Shown: positions 1 through 8,566 of the stretch, one piece after another
Position numbering within the stretch: position 1 is the stretch's first letter
Layout: every line of letters starts with the position of its first letter
Assembly: GCA_004762125.1 (NCBI GenBank)
Contig: SIHQ01000001.1
Location: forward strand, 310,001-374,000
Length of the DNA stretch: 64,000 nucleotides
Origin: Oceanospirillales bacterium
GTDB lineage: Bacteria > Pseudomonadota > Gammaproteobacteria > Pseudomonadales > Endozoicomonadaceae
Reading direction: 5' to 3'
The notes under the pieces: generated by a model
What the model saw: the letters and a program-made list of their open reading frames with translations, nothing else
Told to the model about the DNA's origin: nothing
Database searches by the model: none
Program-made: the position numbers and the translations under genes

Positions 1-575
1 CCCTGTGCTTCCTCGCCCAGAAAGACCGTCCATTCCCGGATGGCAAAGAACCAGAACGCCCGCAGCGTGAACGTCGCGAACGCACTGAGCGTGAGCGTAG
101 TAGTGAACGTGGTGGTGAGCGTCGTGAACGCAGTGGTGAACGCGGCGGAGAACGTCCTCGTCGTGACCGTCGTGAAGATAACGAAGGCAAAGTTCGCTAC
201 CGCGTAAACGTTGGTCGTGAACAGGGCATTTCTCCGGGAGACTTGGTAGGTGCCATTGCCAACGAGAGCAAGATTTCCGGTCGTGACATTGGCCATATCC
301 GCTTGTTCGACAACTGTTCTTCTATCTACCTTCCAGAAGGTGTGGATACTTCCACTCTAGATAACCTGAAAGGCGTTAAAGTTCGCAACAAGTCATTGGA
401 ACTTCAGGTCTGGATAGATGATGGTCGCGAACCTGCTGACACTCGTAACTCTCGTGACTCTCGTCCTCGTCGTCCTCGTCGTGAAGGTGAAGGTGCCGGT
501 GCTCCCCATCGCAATGAAGGTGATCGTGGTGGCGAACGTCGTCAGCGCCGTCCTCGCAAAGAACCACAGACCTGA
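1..575 (+). CDS. deaD: ATP-dependent DEAD-box RNA helicase DeaD/CsdA, C-terminal part (5' truncated by window edge)
   Basis: The frame is open from base 3 to a TGA at 573-575 (about 190 residues), so the helicase core lies outside the window. What is visible is a long Arg/Glu/Gly-rich linker with repeated GERRER-like units, then a DbpA-type RNA-binding domain (RYRVNVGREQGISPGDLVGA; GAIANESKISGRDIGHIRLF), and a second basic RG/RP-rich tail. The domain matches the C-terminal RNA-binding region of E. coli DeaD (CsdA), which unwinds structured RNA during ribosome assembly and cold adaptation in the cytoplasm. The family assignment rests on the DbpA domain and linker only. The low-complexity tail is longer than in E. 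coli. An intrinsic terminator follows directly. Confidence 0.85.
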   Translation, partial: LCFLAQKDRPFPDGKEPERPQRERRERTERERSSERGGERRERSGERGGERPRRDRREDNEGKVRYRVNVGREQGISPGDLVGAIANESKISGRDIGHIRLFDNCSSIYLPEGVDTSTLDNLKGVKVRNKSLELQVWIDDGREPADTRNSRDSRPRRPRREGEGAGAPHRNEGDRGGERRQRRPRKEPQT

Positions 576-1125
576 GTCAAACCTCAGTACTGAATAAGTT
601 CTTGAAAAAGCAGGTCAATTGACCTGCTTTTTTATATCTCAACATCTTAACCTCAACAACTGCGATCCAGAGTTGATACGACGTTCTTCTTTAAGAACCT
701 GAAAGCAATTTTACGTTCCAACTGCTTGCTTTTTTTTAATTATTATTGGGCGATTTTGATAGTACGGGTTAACTTCAACAACATCCTCCTGTCATTTGCT
801 ATAAGAGTTATGTGGTTTCAACCTCGCTTCCTAATGCCCTATGCCTATGAGATTCATGGTTCTTATTAATACACAATCATCGATGTCTATTGGCTGGATA
901 TGGACAATAACATTGTTAAATTTATTGCGATTAGGAGCATACCTACATATAAAAAATCATTATGAATCACAATAATTCTTCAACAGATCAACTCCTTCTA
1001 TCGGGAGAAATCGAGTAGTTACGATAGCGACTATTCCCACATAAGTATCACCCGAGAATAGACTCTTGCTCTTTTCTATTGCTGCTACACTGTCGTTGAG
1101 CTAACTCTGCGGAAGACTTCATATC
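576..1125. other. Gene-free gap between deaD and the lipoprotein gene
   Basis: This stretch holds the deaD terminator and a second, weaker hairpin: AAAGCAA (702-708) pairs with TTGCTTT (726-732), followed by a run of T to 737. The rest is AT-rich with no credible coding frame on either strand. The promoter of the downstream lipoprotein gene presumably lies in the last 150 bases, but I could not pick out a convincing -35/-10 pair. Confidence 0.5.
605..633 (+). terminator. Intrinsic terminator after deaD
   Basis: A perfect palindrome, AAAAAGCAGGTC (605-616), AATT, GACCTGCTTTTT, ends in a T-run at 628-633. It starts 30 bases after the deaD stop codon. Its symmetry would let it act in both directions, but only a rightward gene ends here. 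Confidence 0.85.
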
Positions 1126-1854
1126 ATGTGGAAACTCGGTCGATACAGCTTGCTGCTAGCTGCAGGAAGTATGATCACTGCTTGCAGCATGCTTCAGGAA
1201 GGTGCAGTGGTCACTCCTGCGGCTATCGAGGAGAAGACTTGGGTACTATTAACTGTTGACGGTCAGCCGCCGGTAGACAGCAGAAGAATAACTCTGACGT
1301 TTGATGCTCAGGGTGCAACAGAGGGTCGTTTTCAAGGTAAAGGCCCCTGCAATAGTTATTTTGGCAATTACAAAATCAAACAGGATGAACTAATTCTGGT
1401 TCGTCCCGGCTCCACCCGACTACTCTGCTCTCCTGAAATCATGAAGCAGGAAGATCGATTTTTATCGGCTTTTCAGGGTATAGATCAGCTACTCCTCTCC
1501 AATGAACGCCTGATCATCAACAATCGTGAGATGAACCGAAAGCTGATCTTCACCCCCGAATCTAAAGTTGTCACTGGAAAGGTGAAGTCAGAAAAAGGGA
1601 CTTTTCCATCAGGAACAATGGTTCGTATTCAGTTGCGTGATAACAACCGACCCGATGACCGTTATGGATTAATTGGTGAGAAGAAAATCAAAATAAAACA
1701 CCCGCTAAATGCACCACTGCAATTTGAATTACCCTATGCACCATCACTGGTTCAATCCGGACACAGCTACTCTGTATTCGCAGAAGTGAGGCATAAAGGT
1801 AAGTTGATCTCGCGCGATCATATTACCGATGCGCTTAATCTTCCCGAACAATAG
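1126..1854 (+). CDS. Lipoprotein with META (HslJ-like) domain and YbaY/YscW-like C-terminal domain
   Basis: The 242-residue protein has a lipoprotein signal peptide ending in a lipobox-like ITACS around residue 20. Residues about 35-140 form a META domain, with the typical GKGPCNSYFGNYKI and a later Cys (STRLLCSPEIM). Residues about 148-240 (VVTGKVKSEKGTFPSGTMVRIQLRD and onward) resemble the YbaY/YscW pilotin-like beta domain (PF09619 type). Both domains occur in outer-membrane or periplasmic lipoproteins, so an envelope-stress or secretion-support role is plausible, but the substrate is unknown. It ends two bases from a convergent nuclease gene. The two-domain arrangement is judged from motifs alone. 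Confidence 0.75.
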   Translation: MWKLGRYSLLLAAGSMITACSMLQEGAVVTPAAIEEKTWVLLTVDGQPPVDSRRITLTFDAQGATEGRFQGKGPCNSYFGNYKIKQDELILVRPGSTRLLCSPEIMKQEDRFLSAFQGIDQLLLSNERLIINNREMNRKLIFTPESKVVTGKVKSEKGTFPSGTMVRIQLRDNNRPDDRYGLIGEKKIKIKHPLNAPLQFELPYAPSLVQSGHSYSVFAEVRHKGKLISRDHITDALNLPEQ

Positions 1855-1856
1855 AC

Positions 1857-2711
1857 TTATTTTTTATGGAAGATGCTATTCAGCAGGTTTGCCAGTCGGT
1901 AGCCTGCTGTAACTATTCTCTGTTCAGATATTTTTTGGCCTTCTTTGATATAGTTATCAGTTAACGTACTACCCGGAGTAACCTCCTTCAACGCAAATTG
2001 TTCCTGAATATCCAGACTTTCAACGGCCCATTGCAAAGGGTTCAATTCATTTAGATTTGGCAAAGATGTCTTGTCGGTACGTGCAAGTAGTTTCTTTGAA
2101 AATCGCGCTATATTCTGACTAACCTTCGGGCTGTCCATACGATAAGGTGGAAAAGACAAAACACCTGAATCCCAGAGACTGGCAATATTACTAAGACTCT
2201 CATTATGGAAGTCCAACGGGTTTATCTTAAAAGCCTTGTAACACTTTTTACTGCTATCCGGCCTGTTTTTTCGATCGTCACAGATATGCATGGGACTATG
2301 TAGATCCTGACTCACATGCATCAAAGCTCTCAACATAAATGCCCGGCTAAATCGCGTAGAGTTTGAACTGGACAGCGTATCTACTGCTTCATTCACCAGC
2401 CATACTCCATGCTGCTGAGAAGGCCCTCGAATTTCGGCTTTTTGCACGCTCTCTTTACTGATTGTGTGCCAATAGTTTGTTACCCAAAGCCCTCTGGACT
2501 TCACATCATCCATCCATGTGGATGCTTTTACAAAATCATTGCTTTTAGGTTCAACATGACTGAACTCTTCGATCAGTAGCTGCACTTCTTTACGAACATC
2601 CGGTTTCAAGTTTTGCCATGTAATCCTGCTACTGATCATATGTCCGGCATCAAACCATGCATGGACAGAAGTAGATATCAGGAAGCCTGCAGCAATCAGG
2701 ATGCGTAGCAT
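1857..2711 (-). CDS. S1/P1-family nuclease, secreted
   Basis: The 284-residue protein starts at the ATG at 2711; an in-frame extension to 2822 would precede the signal peptide and is disfavoured. A signal peptide (LRILIAAGFLISTSVHA) should be cleaved just before Trp, leaving the mature amino-terminal Trp that binds zinc in P1 nuclease. Other zinc-ligand positions of the family are present: GHMISS, STWMDD, NYWHTIS, the LMHVSQDLHSPMH core, and DFHNESL with LWDSG. Members hydrolyse single-stranded DNA and RNA and remove 3' phosphates using three zinc ions. The protein is probably periplasmic or secreted, for nutrient scavenging or interaction with a host. It diverges from the HisA-like gene with a 265-base gap. 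Confidence 0.85.
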   Translation of the reverse strand: MLRILIAAGFLISTSVHAWFDAGHMISSRITWQNLKPDVRKEVQLLIEEFSHVEPKSNDFVKASTWMDDVKSRGLWVTNYWHTISKESVQKAEIRGPSQQHGVWLVNEAVDTLSSSNSTRFSRAFMLRALMHVSQDLHSPMHICDDRKNRPDSSKKCYKAFKINPLDFHNESLSNIASLWDSGVLSFPPYRMDSPKVSQNIARFSKKLLARTDKTSLPNLNELNPLQWAVESLDIQEQFALKEVTPGSTLTDNYIKEGQKISEQRIVTAGYRLANLLNSIFHKK

Positions 2712-2976
2712 TAAAGTTCCACTCAAGCAGCTTATCTTAAATTCAGCATAGCCAAAGATTATGATAAATAGATCATGTCTTTCCGTACCAATTCTTTTTG
2801 TACTTCCCAAAGTCAGTGCCAACGACGCATCTGATGTCAGACCTTCGACAAAGAGGGTTACCTCTAGGAGGCTCCGGCCTATGGTGTTGCACCACTACAG
2901 CTGTGATAGATTAGCCCGCGCCAATGAGCCAAATGACCTTAAAAAAAGGTCAGCAATAACAACAGGATATCCAGGC

Positions 2977-3729
2977 ATGCAATTTCGCCCCTGTATCGAT
3001 CTTCATCAAGGTAAGGTCAAACAGATTGTAGGCAGCACCCTGAAAGATCAGGATAACTCTGCAAAAGTTAATTTCGAAAGTAACAAATCTGCCAGTGATT
3101 TTGCTCAACTGTACCGAAGAGACAACCTCAGGGGTGGGCACATCATCAAACTGGGACCTCACAATGATGACGCTGCCAGATCCGCTTTGACCGCCTGGCC
3201 AGAAGGCCTGCAAATAGGTGGCGGTATAACCGCTGATAATGCAGCTGACTATATCGCTATGGGTGCTTCCCATGTTGTTGTTACATCCTATGTATTCAAG
3301 GATGGAAAAATCAATTTTGAAAATCTGAACAAGCTGGTAGCAGCGATTGGTAAGAAAAAACTGGTTTTGGATCTGTCTTGTAAAGCCCAAGGCGATGACT
3401 ATTTTATTGTCACCGACCGCTGGCAGAAATTTACCGAAACCACTGTCTGTAAAGAAACGCTGCTGGAACTGGCTGAATATTGCGATGAATTCTTGGTTCA
3501 TGCGGCTTCCGTAGAAGGCATGATGCAAGGACCAGATTTGAAACTGGTTTCAATTCTGGCAGAGCACTCGCCAATACCTGTGACCTATGCTGGAGGCATC
3601 ACTACCCTGGAAGATATTGAACACATAAATCAAACGGGGCAGGGGAACGTCCACATCACTATTGGTAGTGCTCTTGATCTGTTTGGTGGAAAACTTTCTT
3701 ACCAGAAAGTCGTTGAGTATTGTCAGTAA
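2977..3729 (+). CDS. hisA: Phosphoribosylformimino-AICAR ribotide isomerase, eukaryotic HIS6 type
   Basis: The 250-residue (beta/alpha)8-barrel enzyme interconverts ProFAR and PRFAR in histidine biosynthesis. It matches the eukaryotic (yeast HIS6) subfamily, not the usual bacterial HisA: it begins MQFRPCIDLHQGKVKQIVG, and continues with IIKLGPHNDDAA, LQIGGGI, VVTSYVF, LVLDLSCK, FLVHAASVEG, VTYAGGI and IGSALDLFGG, each with a close yeast counterpart. The ATG at 2977 fits the family start; the open frame back to 2761 has no homology and is rejected. No other his genes are nearby, so it is an orphan relative to a his operon. The family call is firm; origin by transfer is inference. Confidence 0.93.
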   Translation: MQFRPCIDLHQGKVKQIVGSTLKDQDNSAKVNFESNKSASDFAQLYRRDNLRGGHIIKLGPHNDDAARSALTAWPEGLQIGGGITADNAADYIAMGASHVVVTSYVFKDGKINFENLNKLVAAIGKKKLVLDLSCKAQGDDYFIVTDRWQKFTETTVCKETLLELAEYCDEFLVHAASVEGMMQGPDLKLVSILAEHSPIPVTYAGGITTLEDIEHINQTGQGNVHITIGSALDLFGGKLSYQKVVEYCQ

Positions 3730-3744
3730 TAAAAACCGGTAAGG

Positions 3745-3773
3745 GAGGAAGATGATTCGCAACCATCTTCCTC
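3745..3773. terminator. Bidirectional terminator-like hairpin between convergent genes
   Basis: A perfect 10-bp stem, GAGGAAGATG (3745-3754) with CATCTTCCTC (3764-3773), lies in the 54-base gap between the convergent HisA and isomerase genes. There is no T-run on either side, so efficient intrinsic termination is uncertain. Confidence 0.5.
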
Positions 3774-3783
3774 ACAACAGAAA

Positions 3784-4122
3784 TCAACGGATTATTTTTG
3801 CGTAGCTTGAATCCAGGTCAACCACTTCCACAGTCACTGTATCCACGCCGGATGAGAATTCACTGACAGCTGACAATACCGTCTGGCTCAGCTGCCTTCT
3901 TACTTCATCCTGTCGCCCGCTAAGAATTTTAATAACAATGTGAATGAATGAGTCATCACCGCTTATTGTCTTGTAGTGATGACATGGGTAGGCGCGGGAT
4001 TTTGTGTCCTCCGGGCGAAATAGACCTGAAGACAATACAGCCTGATGAGCTACTTCAATCAGCTCATCAATAGAAAGAGTCTCTTCTAAATCGGCAGAAT
4101 ATTCGACCACACAGTGAGGCAT
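3784..4122 (-). CDS. 5-carboxymethyl-2-hydroxymuconate Delta-isomerase-type tautomerase
   Basis: The 112-residue protein begins MPHCVVEYS, so removing Met exposes the amino-terminal Pro that serves as the catalytic base in this tautomerase family (CHMI, HpcD). Length and later motifs (SSGLFRPEDTKSRAY, IHIVIKILSGR) fit CHMI, which isomerises CHM in homoprotocatechuate breakdown. No other homoprotocatechuate (hpc/hpa) genes are in the window, so its physiological substrate here is open. The ATG at 4122 is the only sensible start. It is convergent with the HisA gene and faces a 235-base AT-rich gap. Confidence 0.82.
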   Translation of the reverse strand: MPHCVVEYSADLEETLSIDELIEVAHQAVLSSGLFRPEDTKSRAYPCHHYKTISGDDSFIHIVIKILSGRQDEVRRQLSQTVLSAVSEFSSGVDTVTVEVVDLDSSYAKIIR

Positions 4123-4357
4123 AGGAACTACTTCTCGTCAGTTGTTATTTTCTCAATAGATCTATCTACGTTTGATTACGATCCAGAGTCAATATATCTG
4201 CTATTTTTTTAGCTCTTTTCCTGAGAACTGTTATCTTTTATCAGGTAGTTCATCGTCATAAATGAATATGGAAAAAAGCGTCTGATAGTACCATTTTCTA
4301 TTTTTTATCCGACTTTTACCGTAATATTTATGAAAAACAACAATCATTGGAATCACG

Positions 4358-4789
4358 ATGTTTCACAAAATCATACTGACAGTGTCCCTGCTACTTCTTT
4401 CCTTATCCGCCTCTGCTAATGATTACATCGGAAAGTGGCAAACCATTAATGACGATACCAATAAAGCGCAATCGCTGGTCACTATCTGGGAAGAAAACGG
4501 CAAGCTGAAAGGCCGTATTGATGAACTGCTTAAACCCGAGTCTAAAGGTTCCCTCTGCGATAAGTGCAAAGGAGAACTCAAGAACAAGAAAATCGAAGGA
4601 ATGACTTTCATTTGGGATATGAGTAAAGATGGAAATAATTACGACGATGGTAAAATACTGGATCCCGCGTCAGGCAAAATCTACAGCGCCAATATGAAGC
4701 TGATTGAAGGGGGCAGTAAACTCAAAGTACGTGGCTATATCGGCTTCTCTTTGCTGGGTCGTACACAAGTTTGGGTCAAGGCGCCTTAA
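4358..4789 (+). CDS. DUF2147 periplasmic protein
   Basis: The 143-residue protein has a clear signal peptide (FHKIILTVSLLLLSLSASA) and a single DUF2147 domain: DYIGKWQTIND near the start, a CDKCKG motif in the middle, YDDGKILDPASGKIYS, and the conserved end KVRGYIGFSLLGRTQVW. Family members are small periplasmic beta-sheet proteins of unknown function. A 235-base AT-rich region without other genes precedes it and a good hairpin follows, so it is probably a single-gene unit. Confidence 0.88.
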   Translation: MFHKIILTVSLLLLSLSASANDYIGKWQTINDDTNKAQSLVTIWEENGKLKGRIDELLKPESKGSLCDKCKGELKNKKIEGMTFIWDMSKDGNNYDDGKILDPASGKIYSANMKLIEGGSKLKVRGYIGFSLLGRTQVWVKAP

Positions 4790-4805
4790 CCCACGATAAC
4801 GCTCT

Positions 4806-4830
4806 GGGCTGGTATTCCAGCCCTTATTCT
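4806..4830 (+). terminator. Intrinsic terminator after DUF2147 gene
   Basis: GGGCTGG (4806-4812), a TATT loop, CCAGCCC (4817-4823), then the T-rich TTATTCTT. It begins 17 bases after the stop codon. Confidence 0.75.
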
Positions 4831-4904
4831 TAAACAAGTACTTTGTTTTTCCTTTTTATCTCGTCTACTTTTCTTGTGACACTCGTTTTTCTGGTTACGT
4901 CATT

Positions 4905-5288
4905 ATGGTTTCAAAAGAGATCAACGCTTTCTTCGATCAGCATAAAATTTATTTCGAGAACAGAAATATTCAGGGTGTCATGACCCATCATCAGGATGCT
5001 TCTATTTTCTGGGATCAGGGCGGTGAAAGTATGAAGGGCCGTAACGAAATCAGAGGCTGGTTCACCATGATATTCGGGTTGTGGGAGATCGATCAGGCTA
5101 ACTATGAAATCGCCATGATCAGGGGTAATGAAAAACTGGTCAGCTGCGCTCTATTCTGGACACTGGAAGGACACGAAGAAGGCAAACCTGAAGCCATTAA
5201 AAAAGTGCAGCTCAAAGTTACTTACTGCTTGGAAAAAAGCGAACTGGGTTGGAGAATATGGCATGCCCACTGCAGTGAAGTTTCCTGA
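4905..5288 (+). CDS. NTF2-like / SnoaL-like fold protein
   Basis: The 127-residue protein has the pattern of the NTF2-like superfamily: a helical start (EINAFFDQHKIYFENRNIQG), HHQDASIFWDQGGESMKGR, then beta strands ending in GWRIWHAHCS. Such proteins can be enzymes or ligand-binding accessory proteins, and no catalytic residues can be assigned here. In related bacteria an NTF2-like gene often accompanies the RpoE/ChrR-linked cluster found at 10012-16097, but here it stands apart and convergent with the aldehyde dehydrogenase. A functional link is inference. Confidence 0.7.
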   Translation: MVSKEINAFFDQHKIYFENRNIQGVMTHHQDASIFWDQGGESMKGRNEIRGWFTMIFGLWEIDQANYEIAMIRGNEKLVSCALFWTLEGHEEGKPEAIKKVQLKVTYCLEKSELGWRIWHAHCSEVS

Positions 5289-5312
5289 ATTCAAAGAATA
5301 AATCCAAATCAC

Positions 5313-6749
5313 CTAAAACTTGGGGCTGTGCATCACCATCATTTTCTCAATCTGCATATCCTTGAATGTATGAGGTATTCCCCCCACTCCCAAACCAGAT
5401 GCTTTCAGACCGGCAAAGGGCATATTATCTGTTCTGAAAGCAGTATGTTCATTGATCATGATCGCAGACGCATTCAGGTGCCTATAGGTGAATAATATTT
5501 CTTGGTGGTCATTACTAAAAACAGCCGCCTGAAATGCGACAGAAAGATCATTAGCCTGAGCAATAGCGTCTCCAATATCATCATACTCATAGATACAGAC
5601 TACAGGCCCAAATACTTCTTGCTGACTGACTCTGGCACTGACTGATGGCTCAACAATAACGGTCGGGGCATAACAGGTCTGGCCTATTTTCTGTCCACCA
5701 CAAGTCACTGTTGCACCGCCCTTCCTTGCTTCATTTACCCATTCATCAACCCGGTTTACTTCAGCCAACCTAATCAGCGGCCCGACTTCTGTTGTTTCCT
5801 CAGCTGGATTACCCACCTTCAACTGTTTTGCTTCCAGAGAAAACTTTTTGATAAAGGCCTTGCTCTGACTTTTATGAACAAAGATCCTCTGGGTGGAAAC
5901 ACACACCTGCCCAGCATGATAGAAAGCGCCCTTTAATAGCTTTGAAACAGCCAATTCCAGATCAGCCGATTCCGTTACCAAAGCGGGAGCAACACCACCG
6001 TGTTCAAGTGCACAACGAGTACCTTGAGCTAACTTTGATCTCAATAGCCAACCCACCCGAGCACTGCCAATAAAAGAGAAGAAAGCAACACGAGCAGACG
6101 TTACCAAATGCTCTGCCACAGGAATGCTTTCAGTCACCAGTACCTGCAACCATGGCATCGGCAAACCGGCCTGATGAAAAATACCCGCCAGTTTCAGACA
6201 AGAGACTGGTGTATCTTCAGATGGTTTAACGATAACCGGGCAGCCTGCTGCAATGGCAGGTCCTATTTGATGAACAATAAGGTTCAGGGGATGATTGAAG
6301 GCACTGACTGCCACAACAACACCAATAGGTTCATGACTGGTAAATGCTAAGCGCTCCCTTCCCGCCTCTACCGTATTGATGGGGGCCAGTGAACCAGTTT
6401 CAGATCTCAGACAATCAATACAGAGTTTCAGACCATCAATGGCTCTTTCAACTTCTATTCTGGCGTCTGACAGTGGCTTTCCACCTTCACTGGCAATGGT
6501 TAATGCCAACTCTTCCCTTCGTTTTGATACTTGATGGATGACTCGGCCAAAGATAGCGATTCGCTGATCCACGGGGAGCCATTGCTCTTTATTGTCAAAG
6601 CAGGCACTGGCACTACCAAGGGCACCATCAACATGACGACTGTCGCCTGTAGCAACCTTACATATCGAAGTCAGATCAAAAGGATTACTGACTGTTAACC
6701 AACCGGCCTCCGGTTCACTGGAGTCCACCAGCAATGCAAACTCATCCAT
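5313..6749 (-). CDS. NAD(P)-dependent aldehyde dehydrogenase
   Basis: This is a full-length ALDH-superfamily protein of 478 residues. Catalytic positions are visible: Asn in FNHP (about 152), Glu in ALEHGG (249) and the nucleophile Cys in HAGQVC (283). EVFGPVV and PFAGLKASG complete the family signature. It oxidises an aldehyde to the acid (or thioester) with NAD(P). The start is the ATG at 6749 with a strong GAGGAAAAAGG Shine-Dalgarno. It begins 15 bases after the acetolactate synthase-like gene, so the two are almost certainly one operon, and its substrate may be the aldehyde or ketoacid product of that enzyme. The best family guess is a lactaldehyde/glyceraldehyde-type ALDH; the substrate is not determined. 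Confidence 0.88.
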   Translation of the reverse strand: MDEFALLVDSSEPEAGWLTVSNPFDLTSICKVATGDSRHVDGALGSASACFDNKEQWLPVDQRIAIFGRVIHQVSKRREELALTIASEGGKPLSDARIEVERAIDGLKLCIDCLRSETGSLAPINTVEAGRERLAFTSHEPIGVVVAVSAFNHPLNLIVHQIGPAIAAGCPVIVKPSEDTPVSCLKLAGIFHQAGLPMPWLQVLVTESIPVAEHLVTSARVAFFSFIGSARVGWLLRSKLAQGTRCALEHGGVAPALVTESADLELAVSKLLKGAFYHAGQVCVSTQRIFVHKSQSKAFIKKFSLEAKQLKVGNPAEETTEVGPLIRLAEVNRVDEWVNEARKGGATVTCGGQKIGQTCYAPTVIVEPSVSARVSQQEVFGPVVCIYEYDDIGDAIAQANDLSVAFQAAVFSNDHQEILFTYRHLNASAIMINEHTAFRTDNMPFAGLKASGLGVGGIPHTFKDMQIEKMMVMHSPKF

Positions 6750-6764
6750 GCCTTTTTCCTCTAA

Positions 6765-8414
6765 TCAGATCGGACAAGAAATGTTGCCCAGCCTATCACT
6801 GAGCAGCTGGTTTTCTCTGTAATCAATAGGAATAACCAGCAGACTTGGACCTTCCTCATTCAAAGCAACAGTCAGTTGATTTTCAAGGTCTCGGCTGTTT
6901 TCAACTCGATGACCATTCCAGCCAAAACTGTCCGCCAGCTTTAACCAGTCCGGATTATCAAACTCCAGTGGAGAATGTTTGCCAAAATGATCCATCTGTT
7001 TCCAAGCAATCAAACCATATTGCTTATCTTCCCAGATCATAACGGTAAGATTGCAGTTGTATCTTTTTGCAGTTTCCATTTCCTGCACGTTCATCAAAAA
7101 ACCACCATCACCGCATATAGCCAATACCTGTTCGTTAGGTCGAACCATACTGGCAGCAACAGCTCCTGGCAGAGCTATGCCCATAGAGCAGAAACCATTG
7201 GGCATCAGGCAAGTATTAGGCTCATGGCAGTGAAAGTGACGGGCAATCCACATCTTATGGGCACCAACATCAGACAATAGGATGCCATCTGGCGGTAGCG
7301 CTGCTCTGGCATCCCAAATAGCCTTCTGTGGTCTTATATATCCCTCGGTATCATCATCACGATAAGATTCAAACTCAGCGGTCATGTCTCTTCTGACTGC
7401 CTGCTGCGGCGCCAGGTCATAAGTCGGCTGACAGGTCGACATTTCTTTTGTTAGCGCATCAAGGGTATGACCAACATCACCCACTAGCTCCAACTCCGGA
7501 TGATAACAACTGTCGATTTCAGCTGGCATGGAGTCCAGATGAATAATCGTTTTATTAGCCTCAGGGTTCCACAAGTGAGGATGGTACTCCACAAGGTCAT
7601 AGCCAATGGTGAATACAAGATCAGCGGAATCCACAGCGCATGCCACCAGATCCTTTCTTCCCAAACCAATGGTGTAAAGGCAAGTGTCATCGTCCATATC
7701 CACACAGCCTTTGGCCATAAAGGTACTGATGACACCTATTCCGGTTTTATCTACAAAGCGTCGAAGACTGTTCGACGCGTCCATGCGGATAACGCCGTTA
7801 CCGGCAATAATCACGGGCCTTTTTGCTGCTTTCAGTTTTTCAAAGGCCTGTTGAATACTGCTGCTTTCCGGCATCGGGCGAGGGTACCGTCTGACTGAAA
7901 GTGGTTTGGCCTCTGTATTCATACTGGCAATATCTTCACAGAGCTCCAGAAAAACAGCGCCGGGCTTTTCTGATTTAGCCAATCGTATCGCTTTTCGAAC
8001 CATCTCTGGAATATTGTCTGGGTGACGAATCGTTTCAGACCATTTTGTGACCGGCTTGAACATGGAAACTGCATCCATGATCTGGTGAGACTCTTTATGC
8101 AATCTCTGTGAAGATCCCTGACCAGCTAACACCAACATGGGAGACATATCCATATTGCCATCACCAACACCTGTAAGAAGATTGGTTGCTCCAGGCCCAA
8201 GGGTTCCTAGACAACCAGCAACATGACCAGTAATCCGGCCATAGACCTCAGCCATAAAAGCAGCACCCTGCTCATGACGGGTCAAAATAAATTTTATTTT
8301 TTTGGACTCGCTCAAAGACATTATAAAATCGGCGTTTTCTTCACCAGGTACACCGAAAATATATTCAATACCTTCTTCTTCCAGACACTTAACAAAAAGA
8401 TCCGAAGCTTTCAT
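6765..8414 (-). CDS. Thiamine-diphosphate enzyme, acetolactate synthase large-subunit type
   Basis: The 549-residue protein has the three-domain ThDP-enzyme layout. The cofactor-activating Glu is at about 48 (RHEQGAAFMAEVYGR), with GTLGPGATNL in the pyrimidine domain, a middle Rossmann-like domain (RPVIIAGNGV, ADLVFTIGYD), and the GDGGFLMNVQE ThDP/Mg motif near residue 435. It resembles catabolic acetolactate synthases and other pyruvate-using ThDP enzymes. No regulatory small subunit (IlvH/IlvN) is adjacent, which argues against the biosynthetic AHAS. The downstream aldehyde dehydrogenase suggests the pair converts a 2-oxoacid or aldehyde through a ThDP step. The exact reaction is unknown. 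Confidence 0.85.
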   Translation of the reverse strand: MKASDLFVKCLEEEGIEYIFGVPGEENADFIMSLSESKKIKFILTRHEQGAAFMAEVYGRITGHVAGCLGTLGPGATNLLTGVGDGNMDMSPMLVLAGQGSSQRLHKESHQIMDAVSMFKPVTKWSETIRHPDNIPEMVRKAIRLAKSEKPGAVFLELCEDIASMNTEAKPLSVRRYPRPMPESSSIQQAFEKLKAAKRPVIIAGNGVIRMDASNSLRRFVDKTGIGVISTFMAKGCVDMDDDTCLYTIGLGRKDLVACAVDSADLVFTIGYDLVEYHPHLWNPEANKTIIHLDSMPAEIDSCYHPELELVGDVGHTLDALTKEMSTCQPTYDLAPQQAVRRDMTAEFESYRDDDTEGYIRPQKAIWDARAALPPDGILLSDVGAHKMWIARHFHCHEPNTCLMPNGFCSMGIALPGAVAASMVRPNEQVLAICGDGGFLMNVQEMETAKRYNCNLTVMIWEDKQYGLIAWKQMDHFGKHSPLEFDNPDWLKLADSFGWNGHRVENSRDLENQLTVALNEEGPSLLVIPIDYRENQLLSDRLGNISCPI

Positions 8415-8492
8415 TCAAGGACTCACTCAGGTTTCAGTCATTGTTTAAGTGTTTCGACAAAAATACTTCATTGATAACATTTATTTTTGACG

Positions 8493-8526
8493 AAAAAAAA
8501 GTCATATGAAAATCCATATGACTTTT
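8493..8526 (-). terminator. Intrinsic terminator after glpT
   Basis: AAAAGTCATATG (8497-8508) pairs with CATATGACTTTT (8515-8526). On the minus strand the hairpin is followed by a run of T (the A-run at 8493-8500). It lies 40 bases past the glpT stop and upstream of the acetolactate synthase-like gene, so it separates those two units. Confidence 0.8.
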
Positions 8527-8566
8527 ACCTTTGAGCTCTGAAAAATTGAGTTAGAAATTAATATTG

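Noticed and set aside
2761-2976. N-terminal extension of the HisA frame
   Set aside because: The extra 72 residues have no family counterpart and overlap the region upstream of the divergent nuclease gene.
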